Source of the DNA: Oscillospiraceae bacterium
GTDB taxonomy: Bacteria > Bacillota > Clostridia > Oscillospirales > Ruminococcaceae
NCBI GenBank assembly: GCA_902798675.1
Contig: CADBXQ010000090.1
Coordinates: forward strand, 1 to 7,975
Direction: 5' to 3'
Length of the DNA stretch: 7,975 nucleotides
Below the pieces are notes generated by a model that saw only the letters and a program-made list of their open reading frames with translations, had not been told where the DNA came from and searched no databases. The position numbers were made by a program, and so were the translations under genes. Each line of letters begins with the position of its first letter. Positions within the stretch are counted from its first letter, which is position 1. Shown here in pieces: positions 1-5,200 of this stretch.

Positions 1-804
1 TTCACTCGAAAAGCCGCCGCCCCAGGTTGTATCTACACAATACCAATTTCCATCAATTAAAACCTGATTCCATGCGTGATTGTCGCCTTGGCCACCGGCT
101 GAAATACGAACTCCATTAATGACAATATTGGCATACCCAGTGACCAAAATGGTTTTAACGCCCAAACAATTCAAAAGATACTGCGTTGCCTTAGAATAGC
201 CCATACAGACGGATTTTCCCGAAATGAAGACAGAGCATATGTTTTGATCCTCTCCTGCAACGCTCTCATACCGTGTGTGTGAAATAATATACTCATAGAC
301 ATTTTTAACCTTTGTATAACTATCTGCATTAGTGGGTATCTGCGCAAAACATTTTGCAACATATTCATCTATTTTTCGCTTGCGCGAATTTATTTCCTCT
401 TTACTATATATATATGTTCCTGAAAAATATGTTTCAGAGCCTTGAGTTAAAGTATATCCAGACACATAAAAAATCTCAGGATGATCACTCATAACGCAGG
501 AATATATTTTGTCGACCGTTGCTTTGTCTGAAACGGAAATTTTAACCTTTTCCCCTCGTTTTTGCAAGATGGCAAGAATTTCTCTATAAAATTCCTGCTC
601 TTTTGGCGTCAGCTGTTCATAAAAATATGTGCTATATCCTTCAAATTTTTCATCTATTCCCATTTGCTGGTCCTGCTCATTGGCTTGCTGGTCATTTGAA
701 TTAAAATTAAAACTAATATTTTCGCATCCACACAAATTAAACACTAAAAAAACCGAAATAATCATCAAAATCAATCTTTTGCATGTTTTTTTCAAAATAT
801 TCAA
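1..804 (-). CDS. Transglutaminase-like lipoprotein (partial, C-terminus beyond window)
   Basis: Secreted, lipid-anchored protein with a transglutaminase/cysteine-protease-like core; 268 codons are in the window and the C-terminus is lost at the left edge. A lysine/arginine-rich N-terminus and hydrophobic stretch (residues 4-24) end in the lipobox LCGC, with Cys27 as the lipidation site. The region to about residue 45 is a Gln/Asn-rich linker. The core shows the expected triad in order: Cys200 in SGKSVCMGYS, His243 in NHAWNQV and Asp258 in VDTTWGG, spaced 43 and 15 residues as usual for this superfamily. The triad is intact, so catalysis is likely, but substrate (protein crosslink, peptide cleavage or cell-wall peptide) is unknown. 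Start: AAGGAG lies at 815-820; TTG at 804 has 10-nt spacing and gives MNILKKTCKR..., while TTG at 810 is in frame but only 4 nt from the RBS. The ATG at 814 is in another frame that stops quickly. It has its own promoter. Confidence 0.85.
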   Translation of the reverse strand, partial: MNILKKTCKRLILMIISVFLVFNLCGCENISFNFNSNDQQANEQDQQMGIDEKFEGYSTYFYEQLTPKEQEFYREILAILQKRGEKVKISVSDKATVDKIYSCVMSDHPEIFYVSGYTLTQGSETYFSGTYIYSKEEINSRKRKIDEYVAKCFAQIPTNADSYTKVKNVYEYIISHTRYESVAGEDQNICSVFISGKSVCMGYSKATQYLLNCLGVKTILVTGYANIVINGVRISAGGQGDNHAWNQVLIDGNWYCVDTTWGGGFSSE

Positions 805-814
805 TGTCAACCAT

Positions 815-820
815 CTCCTT
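815..820 (-). promoter_or_regulatory. Ribosome binding site of the transglutaminase-like lipoprotein gene
   Basis: AAGGAG on the minus strand. It decides the non-ATG start: the TTG at 804 sits 10 nt downstream, and a second in-frame TTG at 810 only 4 nt downstream. No in-frame ATG lies before the signal peptide. Confidence 0.7.
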
Positions 821-851
821 CGACAAAACTAACACATCCCGCACCGCCATC

Positions 852-880
852 ATTATAACACAGTATTTTAAATATTGCAA
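852..880 (-). promoter_or_regulatory. Promoter of the lipoprotein gene (extended -10)
   Basis: Minus strand TTGCAA (875-880), 17-nt spacer, then TATAAT (852-857) preceded by TGT, i.e. an extended -10. The -10 is a perfect match and the -35 matches 4 of 6. Predicted start near 845 gives a leader of about 40 nt. It places this gene in its own unit after aroF. Confidence 0.7.
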
Positions 881-937
881 GCAGTTATTTATAATAAAAT
901 AATGATGACACACATATATATGCTAATATACATATAA

Positions 938-1951
938 TTATATATTTTTTTTCGAAAATTTAACTAATGATTTCATATTTTCCATCAAATCATCAAATTC
1001 ATCTAAACTCAATGACTGCTTGCCATCAGACAACGCACTAGACGGAGAATCATGAACTTCAACCATAACGCCATCTGCCCCAGCAACAACCGCCGCTTTA
1101 GATAGCGGAGCAACCATCCATCTCCTACCCGTTGCGTGGCTGGGGTCAATAATAATTGGCAAATGAGAAATTTTTTTAACCATAGGTATGGCCGAAATGT
1201 CCAAGGTGTTTCTCGTCAGCGGCTCATGCGTCCTAATCCCTCGCTCACACAATATCACATTATTATTTCCGCCGGATAGTATATATTCAGCGCTCAAAAG
1301 CCATTCACGAATTGTGTTTGATATGCCCCTTTTCAAAATTATCGGCTTGTCGCATCTTCCCAACTGGCGGAGCATTTCAAAATTTTGCATATTCCTTGCT
1401 CCAACCTGTATAACGTCTATATCCGAAAACAAATCCAAATATTTAAGGTCGGTTAGCTCGCTCACCACACAAAGCCCCATGGCTCTTTTAACTTCCAAAA
1501 GCAGCTCTATTCCCCGGCGCCCAAGGCCTTGAAAGGAATATGGAGAAGTTCGAGGCTTGAACGCTCCCCCTCGCAAAAGCCCGCAACCCGCCATTTTTAT
1601 CCTTTTTGCAATGGCATATATTTGCTGCTCACTTTCAACAGAACACGGACCTGATATAACGCAAAAATTTCCCTCTCCAATCATTTTATTTCCAATTGAA
1701 ATCATGGTGTCATCCGATTTGAAAAATCTACTGACAAGTCCTATTAATTCGCCAGAATCATCAATATAATCAACAAAGTCAAATGATTTTAACACACCAA
1801 CATCAATTTTCAAATTATTCTCAAAAATAACAATGACTTTTTTATGATTTTTTGCAACTAACCTACCATCAGCGTTATATGTTTTTTTAAATTCAGTCAA
1901 AAATTTCTCAATTTCTCGGTTTTCAACATCAGACTTTAAAATCACAAACAT
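938..1951 (-). CDS. aroF: 3-deoxy-7-phosphoheptulonate (DAHP) synthase, type I-beta with N-terminal regulatory domain
   Basis: Catalyses phosphoenolpyruvate + erythrose-4-phosphate to DAHP, the first step of the shikimate pathway (Phe, Tyr, Trp, chorismate); cytosolic. 337 aa, the usual length for the Thermotoga/Bacillus-type enzyme. Residues 1 to about 75 form the ferredoxin-like regulatory domain seen in this subfamily, where it mediates aromatic amino acid feedback; its sequence here is divergent. The (beta/alpha)8 barrel follows. Visible motifs are GPCSVES (101-107), RGGAFKPRTSPYSFQGLG (127-144), QVGARNMQNFE (182-192), ILKRG (205-209), ERGIRT (236-241), DPSHATGRR (269-277), VEVH (297-300) and SDGKQSL (308-314). 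The metal ligands expected for the family are present: Cys103, His272, Glu298, Asp309. Start ATG has a weak TGAGG about 10 nt upstream. It seems monocistronic: a tRNA terminator lies upstream and a new promoter downstream. No other aromatic pathway gene is adjacent. No clear terminator was seen after the stop. Confidence 0.96.
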   Translation of the reverse strand: MFVILKSDVENREIEKFLTEFKKTYNADGRLVAKNHKKVIVIFENNLKIDVGVLKSFDFVDYIDDSGELIGLVSRFFKSDDTMISIGNKMIGEGNFCVISGPCSVESEQQIYAIAKRIKMAGCGLLRGGAFKPRTSPYSFQGLGRRGIELLLEVKRAMGLCVVSELTDLKYLDLFSDIDVIQVGARNMQNFEMLRQLGRCDKPIILKRGISNTIREWLLSAEYILSGGNNNVILCERGIRTHEPLTRNTLDISAIPMVKKISHLPIIIDPSHATGRRWMVAPLSKAAVVAGADGVMVEVHDSPSSALSDGKQSLSLDEFDDLMENMKSLVKFSKKNI

Positions 1952-1967
1952 AAAAACATAAACCTCA

Positions 1968-1992
1968 TTTAATTATTTATTAAATAATTAAA
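1968..1992. repeat. Perfect 25-bp AT-only palindrome upstream of aroF
   Basis: 12-bp arms TTTAATTATTTA (1968-1979) and TAAATAATTAAA (1981-1992) are exact reverse complements around a single T at 1980. It lies 17-41 bp before the aroF start and overlaps the best -10 candidate (1979-1984). It could be an operator or a leader hairpin; since it is made only of A and T, chance symmetry in AT-rich DNA is also possible. Confidence 0.6.
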
Positions 1993-2007
1993 AATTTTAA
2001 AACGCAA
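1979..2007 (-). promoter_or_regulatory. Possible aroF promoter
   Basis: Minus strand TTGCGT (2002-2007), 17-nt spacer, TTTAAT (1979-1984). The -10 matches 5 of 6 but the -35 only 3 of 6. Other AT-rich -10 registers are possible. A promoter is expected here because the tRNA terminator lies directly upstream. Confidence 0.35.
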
Positions 2008-2012
2008 TATTA

Positions 2013-2059
2013 AAATAAAAACAAAAAGCCAACAGAAAAAATCAACCTGTTAGCTTTTT
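2013..2059 (-). terminator. Intrinsic terminator of the tRNA-Gly/tRNA-Cys unit
   Basis: Stem arms at 2047-2059 and 2023-2035. On the minus-strand RNA the core GCUAACAG pairs with CUGUUGGC, including one U-G wobble, flanked by A5/U5. A U-rich tract follows (TTTTTGTTTTTATTTT, 2012-2027). On the plus strand the same wobble position becomes an A-C mismatch, so the minus orientation is favoured. It begins immediately after the tRNA-Cys CCA end. Confidence 0.8.
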
Positions 2060-2060
2060 T

Positions 2061-2134
2061 TGGAGGCGACGACCAGATTCGAACTGGTGATCAGGGTGTT
2101 GCAGACCCATGCCTTACCTCTTGGCTACATCGCC
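2061..2134 (-). tRNA. tRNA-Cys (GCA), CCA encoded
   Basis: Full cloverleaf on the minus strand: acceptor GGCGATG pairs with CGTCGCC, D-arm GCC/GGC, anticodon loop CTGCAAC with anticodon GCA, 4-nt variable loop, T-arm ACCAG-TTCGAAT-CTGGT. The discriminator is U, typical of tRNA-Cys, and the CCA end is encoded (2061-2063). The anticodon stem has one T-T mismatch at 27-43. Second gene of a two-tRNA transcript. Confidence 0.96.
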
Positions 2135-2136
2135 AC

Positions 2137-2212
2137 TGGAGCGGGTTACGAGACTTGAACTCGCTACCTCCACCTTGGCAAGGTGGCGCTCTACCGGATG
2201 AGCTAAACCCGC
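2137..2212 (-). tRNA. tRNA-Gly (GCC), CCA encoded
   Basis: Full cloverleaf on the minus strand: acceptor GCGGGTT pairs with AACCCGC, D-arm GCTC/GAGC, anticodon stem CCACC/GGTGG around loop TTGCCAA (anticodon GCC), T-arm GCGAG-TTCAAGT-CTCGT, discriminator U, encoded CCA. It lies 2 nt upstream of tRNA-Cys, so both are processed from one precursor. GCC reads GGC/GGU glycine codons. Confidence 0.97.
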
Positions 2213-2292
2213 GGGAAACCACAATATAATTAATATGCAAAACCCAAAGGAAAAATTCCAGATTAAATCCACAAACAACCCCAACAGCCCAT

Positions 2293-2321
2293 ATTATACA
2301 CCAACCAATTTCAGTTGTCAA
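2293..2321 (-). promoter_or_regulatory. Promoter of the tRNA-Gly/tRNA-Cys unit (perfect consensus)
   Basis: Minus strand TTGACA (2316-2321), 17-nt spacer, TATAAT (2293-2298): exact consensus at all 12 positions with the optimal spacer. Predicted start near 2286 leaves a 5' precursor of about 73 nt before tRNA-Gly. A strong constitutive promoter is what stable RNA genes need. Confidence 0.92.
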
Positions 2322-2385
2322 TAGTTTATTTAAAATTTTCACAAATAAATTTTTAAAACCCCAAAAAATTCAGCCAAGCCAACAC

Positions 2386-3864
2386 TCATCCTCTTCTGGA
2401 TCTTCTTTTGTATCTGTAAAATATCATAACAGCAGCTAGAAAAAACAAAACCGGCCCGCCAACCATCCACACAACCTGATACACCGCATCGTTCTCCCCG
2501 GCTGGTATGGGGTGAATAACGATAAATATATTGGCTAACAAATCGACAAAGAAAACCAAAACAGCCGCCAAATAGACCATCGCCTTAGACTTAAACAAAG
2601 TGTATTCATGATTTAAAGCGCTGTTTCTCCTAAAGGCGGGAAAAGCAGCAGAGATGAACAAATACGGCATAGTCTGCGCAACATTAGCAAGCAAAATTAA
2701 AATATTGTAAAACGATTTAGCTCCCTGGCCGCCAAAAGAGAACATGAGAACAAAAAAACAAATAACTCCAGTTTGAATCCACATTGCAATATGCGGCATG
2801 TCAAACCTATTCTTTTTCGAAAAAAACTTCGGCCAAAGCCCTTGCGGCGCTCCGTCTAAAATCGTCTTGAGCGGAGAATATATTATTGTGAAAAATGCTC
2901 CCATATAGGTCATAAAAACTGAAAAACCAACCGCCCGAGAAAACAACACGCCCATCGACAAAGCCGACTCAGCCGAAAGCCCCAAAGCAACCCCGAGTTT
3001 ATGGCCTAAATTGCCCATCATAACATACAAAACATTGCCCATATTGACACCTTCTGCTGAGAAAAGCTCAGACCAGTTATGGCTGATCCCCCAGCAAAAT
3101 ATCGAAAAAGAATAACCAAAAGCTATAAACAGAGCCGAAATCAAAATTCCGCGGGAAAACGCCCTCGTTGACTTGGTTTTCTCAACCAAACTTCCCAAAC
3201 TTTCAGGACCGGCATACGCAAACAAAGCGAATGTGATGAAGCCAAAAATGAAGAACAAATCCCCGCTCTGAGCGTTTGGAGAGCAAAAAAACGACTCCAC
3301 TCCCTCAATAGGCTGGGCAAAGTCCCCGCCCGTCAAAACCAAAACAGCCAAACTGGCCAGGTAAAGAAGGCAATTTATCGCAGCATTCGCAATTCCGCCA
3401 AACTTGGCAATGAAAGAAATTTTATTAAATCCTCTGGTTGCGAAAAAAGTTATCAAGATCATCAAAACAACCGCTAAAACGCCTATAGTCTGGGTTGAAT
3501 TTAGGCTCAAAACACTCCAACTTTGCGTTGTGTCCTCACCAAACAAAAATGACGACATGGGAATCCATATTTTGATAGAGACGGTTATCATCCAAACCAT
3601 AAAGGCAAAGTAGAAAATAAACGCTCCAACAAAGCCATAAAGCTCCCCCTTGGCCGCAGTCAGCCATGTATACATACCGCCGCCACCACTGTTTTTAAAA
3701 GATGACGCATATTCAGCAAAAAAAGTCACCCCAGCAAACAAATACCACAATATTGAAGCATATCCCATGCGATAAAAAGCAAGAGGAGAATTATTAAACC
3801 CGAACACGACGGAAAATATCACCAAAACAACACCCACAGTGGATAATTTCTTTAAATCAGTCAT
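2386..3864 (-). CDS. yjeM: APC-superfamily amino acid permease, YjeM-like
   Basis: Integral cytoplasmic membrane transporter, 492 aa, about 12 hydrophobic helices, consistent with the LeuT-fold APC superfamily (glutamate:GABA antiporter branch). It resembles Escherichia coli YjeM as I remember it: VFGFNNSPLAFYRMGY in TM1 (20-35), a Gly-rich GGGGMYTW turn (60-67), VWMITVSIKIWIP (90-102), GFNKISFIAKFGGIA (145-159), FAYAGPESLGSLVEKT (215-230), YSPLKTILDGAPQGLWP (329-345) and a basic C-terminal tail (YKRRSRRG). Substrate is not determined; family members carry amino acids, and an exchange mechanism is possible. No decarboxylase is nearby, so an acid-resistance antiporter role is not supported. 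Start ATG is set by an AGGAGG 6 nt upstream; stop is TGA. It is flanked by its own promoter and by the separate tRNA unit. No clear terminator was seen downstream. Confidence 0.85.
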   Translation of the reverse strand: MTDLKKLSTVGVVLVIFSVVFGFNNSPLAFYRMGYASILWYLFAGVTFFAEYASSFKNSGGGGMYTWLTAAKGELYGFVGAFIFYFAFMVWMITVSIKIWIPMSSFLFGEDTTQSWSVLSLNSTQTIGVLAVVLMILITFFATRGFNKISFIAKFGGIANAAINCLLYLASLAVLVLTGGDFAQPIEGVESFFCSPNAQSGDLFFIFGFITFALFAYAGPESLGSLVEKTKSTRAFSRGILISALFIAFGYSFSIFCWGISHNWSELFSAEGVNMGNVLYVMMGNLGHKLGVALGLSAESALSMGVLFSRAVGFSVFMTYMGAFFTIIYSPLKTILDGAPQGLWPKFFSKKNRFDMPHIAMWIQTGVICFFVLMFSFGGQGAKSFYNILILLANVAQTMPYLFISAAFPAFRRNSALNHEYTLFKSKAMVYLAAVLVFFVDLLANIFIVIHPIPAGENDAVYQVVWMVGGPVLFFLAAVMIFYRYKRRSRRG

Positions 3865-3870
3865 CTAATT

Positions 3871-3877
3871 CCTCCTC
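3871..3877 (-). promoter_or_regulatory. Ribosome binding site of the permease gene
   Basis: GAGGAGG on the minus strand, 6 nt before the ATG at 3862-3864. Near-perfect anti-16S match, which fixes the start and predicts efficient translation. Confidence 0.85.
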
Positions 3878-3903
3878 AACACCATCACAAACGGAACAAC
3901 CTT

Positions 3904-3932
3904 ATTTTACAACTTAAAACAATTCTTGTCCA
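3904..3932 (-). promoter_or_regulatory. Promoter of the permease gene
   Basis: Minus strand TGGACA (3927-3932), 17-nt spacer, TAAAAT (3904-3909): 5 of 6 matches in each box. Predicted start near 3897, giving a leader of about 33 nt. Confidence 0.7.
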
Positions 3933-3959
3933 TACCATAACCAAATATTTGTTAAATAT

Positions 3960-3986
3960 CACCTAAAATAACACATTTTAAAGGTG
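3960..3986. repeat. Imperfect inverted repeat upstream of the permease promoter
   Basis: CACCT-AAAAT (3960-3969) faces ATTTT-AA-AGGTG (3975-3986): 10 pairs with a 2-nt bulge and 5-nt loop. It sits about 28 bp upstream of the permease -35 and 53 bp after the repeat-protein stop. It lacks a U-tract on either strand, so a terminator is less likely than a regulator site; either reading is tentative. Confidence 0.35.
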
Positions 3987-4038
3987 TGAAATAGTGCAAT
4001 TGTTCTAAAAAAAATTTCAATCAAAAATCAAAAACATT

Positions 4039-4875
4039 CTAATTCTGCTCTTTGTGTAAAGTCACTACTACTTCTTCATCGTCACTTACTTTATGCAGCT
4101 CCACAACGTTCTCTTCTTCATCGTCGTGATGCGCTTTATGCAGCTCCACAACGTCCTCTTCTTCATCGTCATCATGCGCCTTATGCAGCTCCACAACGTT
4201 CTCTTCTTCATCGTCACTTACTTTATGCAGCTCCACAACATGTTCTTCTTCATCGTCGTGATGCGCTTTATGCAGCTCCACAACGTTCTCTTCTTCATCG
4301 TCATCATGCGCCTTATGCAGCTCCTCAACGTTCTCTTCTTCATCGTCATCATGCGCCTTATGCAGCTCCACAACGTTCTCTTCTTCATCGTCATCATGCG
4401 CCTTATGCAGCTCCACAACATGTTCTTCTTCATCGTCGTGATGCGCTTTATGCAGCTCCTCAACGTTCTCTTCTTCATCGTCATCATGCGCCTTATGCAG
4501 CTCCACAACGTCCTCTTCTTCATCGTCGTGATGCGCCTTATGCAGCTCCACAACGTCCTCTTCTTCATCATCATCATGCGCTTCATTCAGCACCACAACA
4601 TCTTCATCATCATGCTGAGCCTCGTGCAACACTGCAACATTACTCCCAGCATCATCATTCTGCGCTTCATGCAACACTGAAACATCTTCATCATCATTCT
4701 GCGCTTCATTCAGCACTACAACGTCTTCCTCTTCATCATGCGCTTCATTCAGCACTACAACGTTTTTTTCTTGCTCGCCGTCAGCATAAACTGAACTATT
4801 AAAAGCATGCATAGGCGAAACACCCACAGCAAGCAAAAAACAAGTCAACTTTGAAACCAATTTTTTTAATACCAT
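4039..4875 (-). CDS. Secreted acidic His/Asp/Glu tandem-repeat protein
   Basis: 278 aa. No family recognised. Residues 1-31 are a signal peptide: MVLKKLVSK, a hydrophobic core, then VYA before Asp32, a good signal peptidase I site. No lipobox Cys, LPXTG motif, or second membrane segment is visible, so the mature protein is probably released or held non-covalently. Nearly all of the mature protein is about 17 units of 13-15 residues. The first five are divergent (for example DVVVLNEAQNDDE); the next eleven follow [N/D/H]V[V/E]ELHKAHDDDEEE, with HHDD variants and two short units containing HKVSDDEE. Each unit pairs a small hydrophobic V-V-x-L patch with a His and an acidic tract, so the protein is highly negatively charged; cation or metal binding is a reasonable inference, unproven. 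Start: GGAGG (4885-4889) lies 9 nt before the ATG at 4875; the in-frame TTG at 4884 touches the RBS and is unlikely. Divergently transcribed from the glycine-rich protein gene, with a similar promoter and signal peptide. Confidence 0.85.
   Translation of the reverse strand: MVLKKLVSKLTCFLLAVGVSPMHAFNSSVYADGEQEKNVVVLNEAHDEEEDVVVLNEAQNDDEDVSVLHEAQNDDAGSNVAVLHEAQHDDEDVVVLNEAHDDDEEEDVVELHKAHHDDEEEDVVELHKAHDDDEEENVEELHKAHHDDEEEHVVELHKAHDDDEEENVVELHKAHDDDEEENVEELHKAHDDDEEENVVELHKAHHDDEEEHVVELHKVSDDEEENVVELHKAHDDDEEEDVVELHKAHHDDEEENVVELHKVSDDEEVVVTLHKEQN
4090..4581. repeat. Tandem array of eleven 42-45-bp coding repeats
   Basis: Unit starts on the plus strand at 4090, 4135, 4180, 4222, 4267, 4312, 4357, 4402, 4447, 4492 and 4537. 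All are 45 bp except the 42-bp unit at 4180-4221. Units share TTATGCAGCTCC and CTTCTTCATC almost exactly. A further related but decayed stretch flanks each side (4045-4089 and 4582 to about 4770). Near-identity inside and decay at the edges suggest expansion by recombination or slippage in the middle of the gene. Confidence 0.9.
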
Positions 4876-4884
4876 CAAAAGCAA

Positions 4885-4889
4885 CCTCC
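4885..4889 (-). promoter_or_regulatory. Ribosome binding site of the acidic repeat protein gene
   Basis: GGAGG on the minus strand, 9 nt before ATG 4873-4875. It selects this ATG over the upstream in-frame TTG at 4884, which would leave no spacing. Confidence 0.85.
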
Positions 4890-4914
4890 ACCTGATAGAA
4901 AATTCACGCCTCTG

Positions 4915-4944
4915 ATTATATCACAAAATGGAAAATCTTGTCAA
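4915..4944 (-). promoter_or_regulatory. Promoter of the acidic repeat protein gene (perfect boxes, extended -10)
   Basis: Minus strand TTGACA (4939-4944), 18-nt spacer, TATAAT (4915-4920), preceded by TGA (extended -10). All 12 box positions match consensus. Predicted start near 4908, leader about 33 nt. The same architecture occurs in the opposite promoter at 5060-5089. Confidence 0.9.
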
Positions 4945-5059
4945 GCAAGCTCCGTAAAATTTCATAATTTTTTCGACCAGGTTATATTTAACCAATAAAA
5001 CCCTTGCTAAAAAAGTCCGCAACAAGTGGTGGGCCCGGCCAACCTTAAAAACAAAAAAA

Positions 5060-5089
5060 TTGACATAAATTGTCATAATATGATATAAT
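5060..5089 (+). promoter_or_regulatory. Promoter of the glycine-rich protein gene (perfect boxes, extended -10)
   Basis: TTGACA (5060-5065), 18-nt spacer, TATAAT (5084-5089), preceded by TGA (extended -10). All 12 box positions match consensus. Predicted start near 5096, giving a leader of about 105 nt. The -35 overlaps the inverted repeat TGACA-TAAAT-TGTCA. Confidence 0.92.
5061..5075. promoter_or_regulatory. Candidate operator over the -35 box
   Basis: Inverted repeat TGACA-TAAAT-TGTCA with 5-bp arms, starting inside the -35 hexamer and running into the spacer. A dimeric regulator bound here would block the promoter. One arm is fixed by the consensus -35, so only the second arm is extra evidence. 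Confidence 0.35.
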
Positions 5090-5130
5090 TTAAACATGGA
5101 TGAGGCTATGGCTCATTCTATAACTTTAGT

Positions 5131-5155
5131 CACATTTCCAGCGGTTTGGAAAGTG
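5131..5155 (+). promoter_or_regulatory. Leader hairpin of the glycine-rich protein mRNA
   Basis: CAC-A-TTTCCA (5131-5140), loop GCGGTT, TGGAAA-GTG (5147-5155): 9 pairs with one bulged A. It lies inside the predicted 105-nt leader, 33 nt before the RBS. No U-tract follows directly, so it is not an obvious terminator; it could stabilise mRNA or be part of a regulatory fold. I do not recognise a known riboswitch. Confidence 0.4.
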
Positions 5156-5187
5156 AATTTTCAAAACTCATTTTAAATTATTTTGTT

Positions 5188-5193
5188 AGGAGG
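5188..5193 (+). promoter_or_regulatory. Ribosome binding site of the glycine-rich protein gene
   Basis: AGGAGG, 7 nt before ATG 5201. It fixes the start; an in-frame TTG at 5183 lies upstream of and overlapping this site's surroundings and is rejected. Confidence 0.9.
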
Positions 5194-5200
5194 ATTTTTT

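Larger units (their letters stand above)
4876..5200. other. Divergent intergenic region between the two secreted repeat proteins
   Basis: 325 bp holding two divergent promoters, the leader of each gene, an inverted repeat GGTTA-TATT-TAACC (4980-4993) midway, and an isolated GC-rich patch (5026-5040, GTGGTGGGCCCGGCC-like) in AT-rich DNA. No convincing gene is present apart from a weak 26-codon leader reading frame (5096-5176). Confidence 0.8.

Noticed and set aside
805..937. AT-rich partial inverted repeats after aroF as a terminator
   Set aside because: The arms around 910-936 are imperfect ATAT runs with no GC-containing stem or U-tract; not supportable.
1188..1769. Plus-strand open frames opposite aroF
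   Set aside because: The minus strand carries every DAHP synthase motif; the plus frames have no recognisable domain or RBS.
2091..2342. Minus-strand 83-codon open frame over the tRNA genes
   Set aside because: It runs through two complete tRNAs and their promoter; this is not a protein gene.
4093..4680. Long open frame on the plus strand encoding repeats of the MQLHNVLFFIV type, and another minus-strand frame at 4218-4586
   Set aside because: Both are frames of the same stop-free tandem repeat. Neither has an RBS or signal sequence, while the minus-strand acidic frame has a promoter, RBS, signal peptide and natural composition.
4039..4884. Start of the acidic repeat protein at TTG 4884
   Set aside because: It leaves no spacing after GGAGG at 4885-4889; ATG at 4875 has 9 nt.
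5026..5040. GC-rich patch whose complement GGCCGGGCCCACCA resembles a tRNA 3' end, suggesting an attachment site
   Set aside because: Only about 14 bases fit, no T-loop precedes them, and no integrase or second copy is present in the window.
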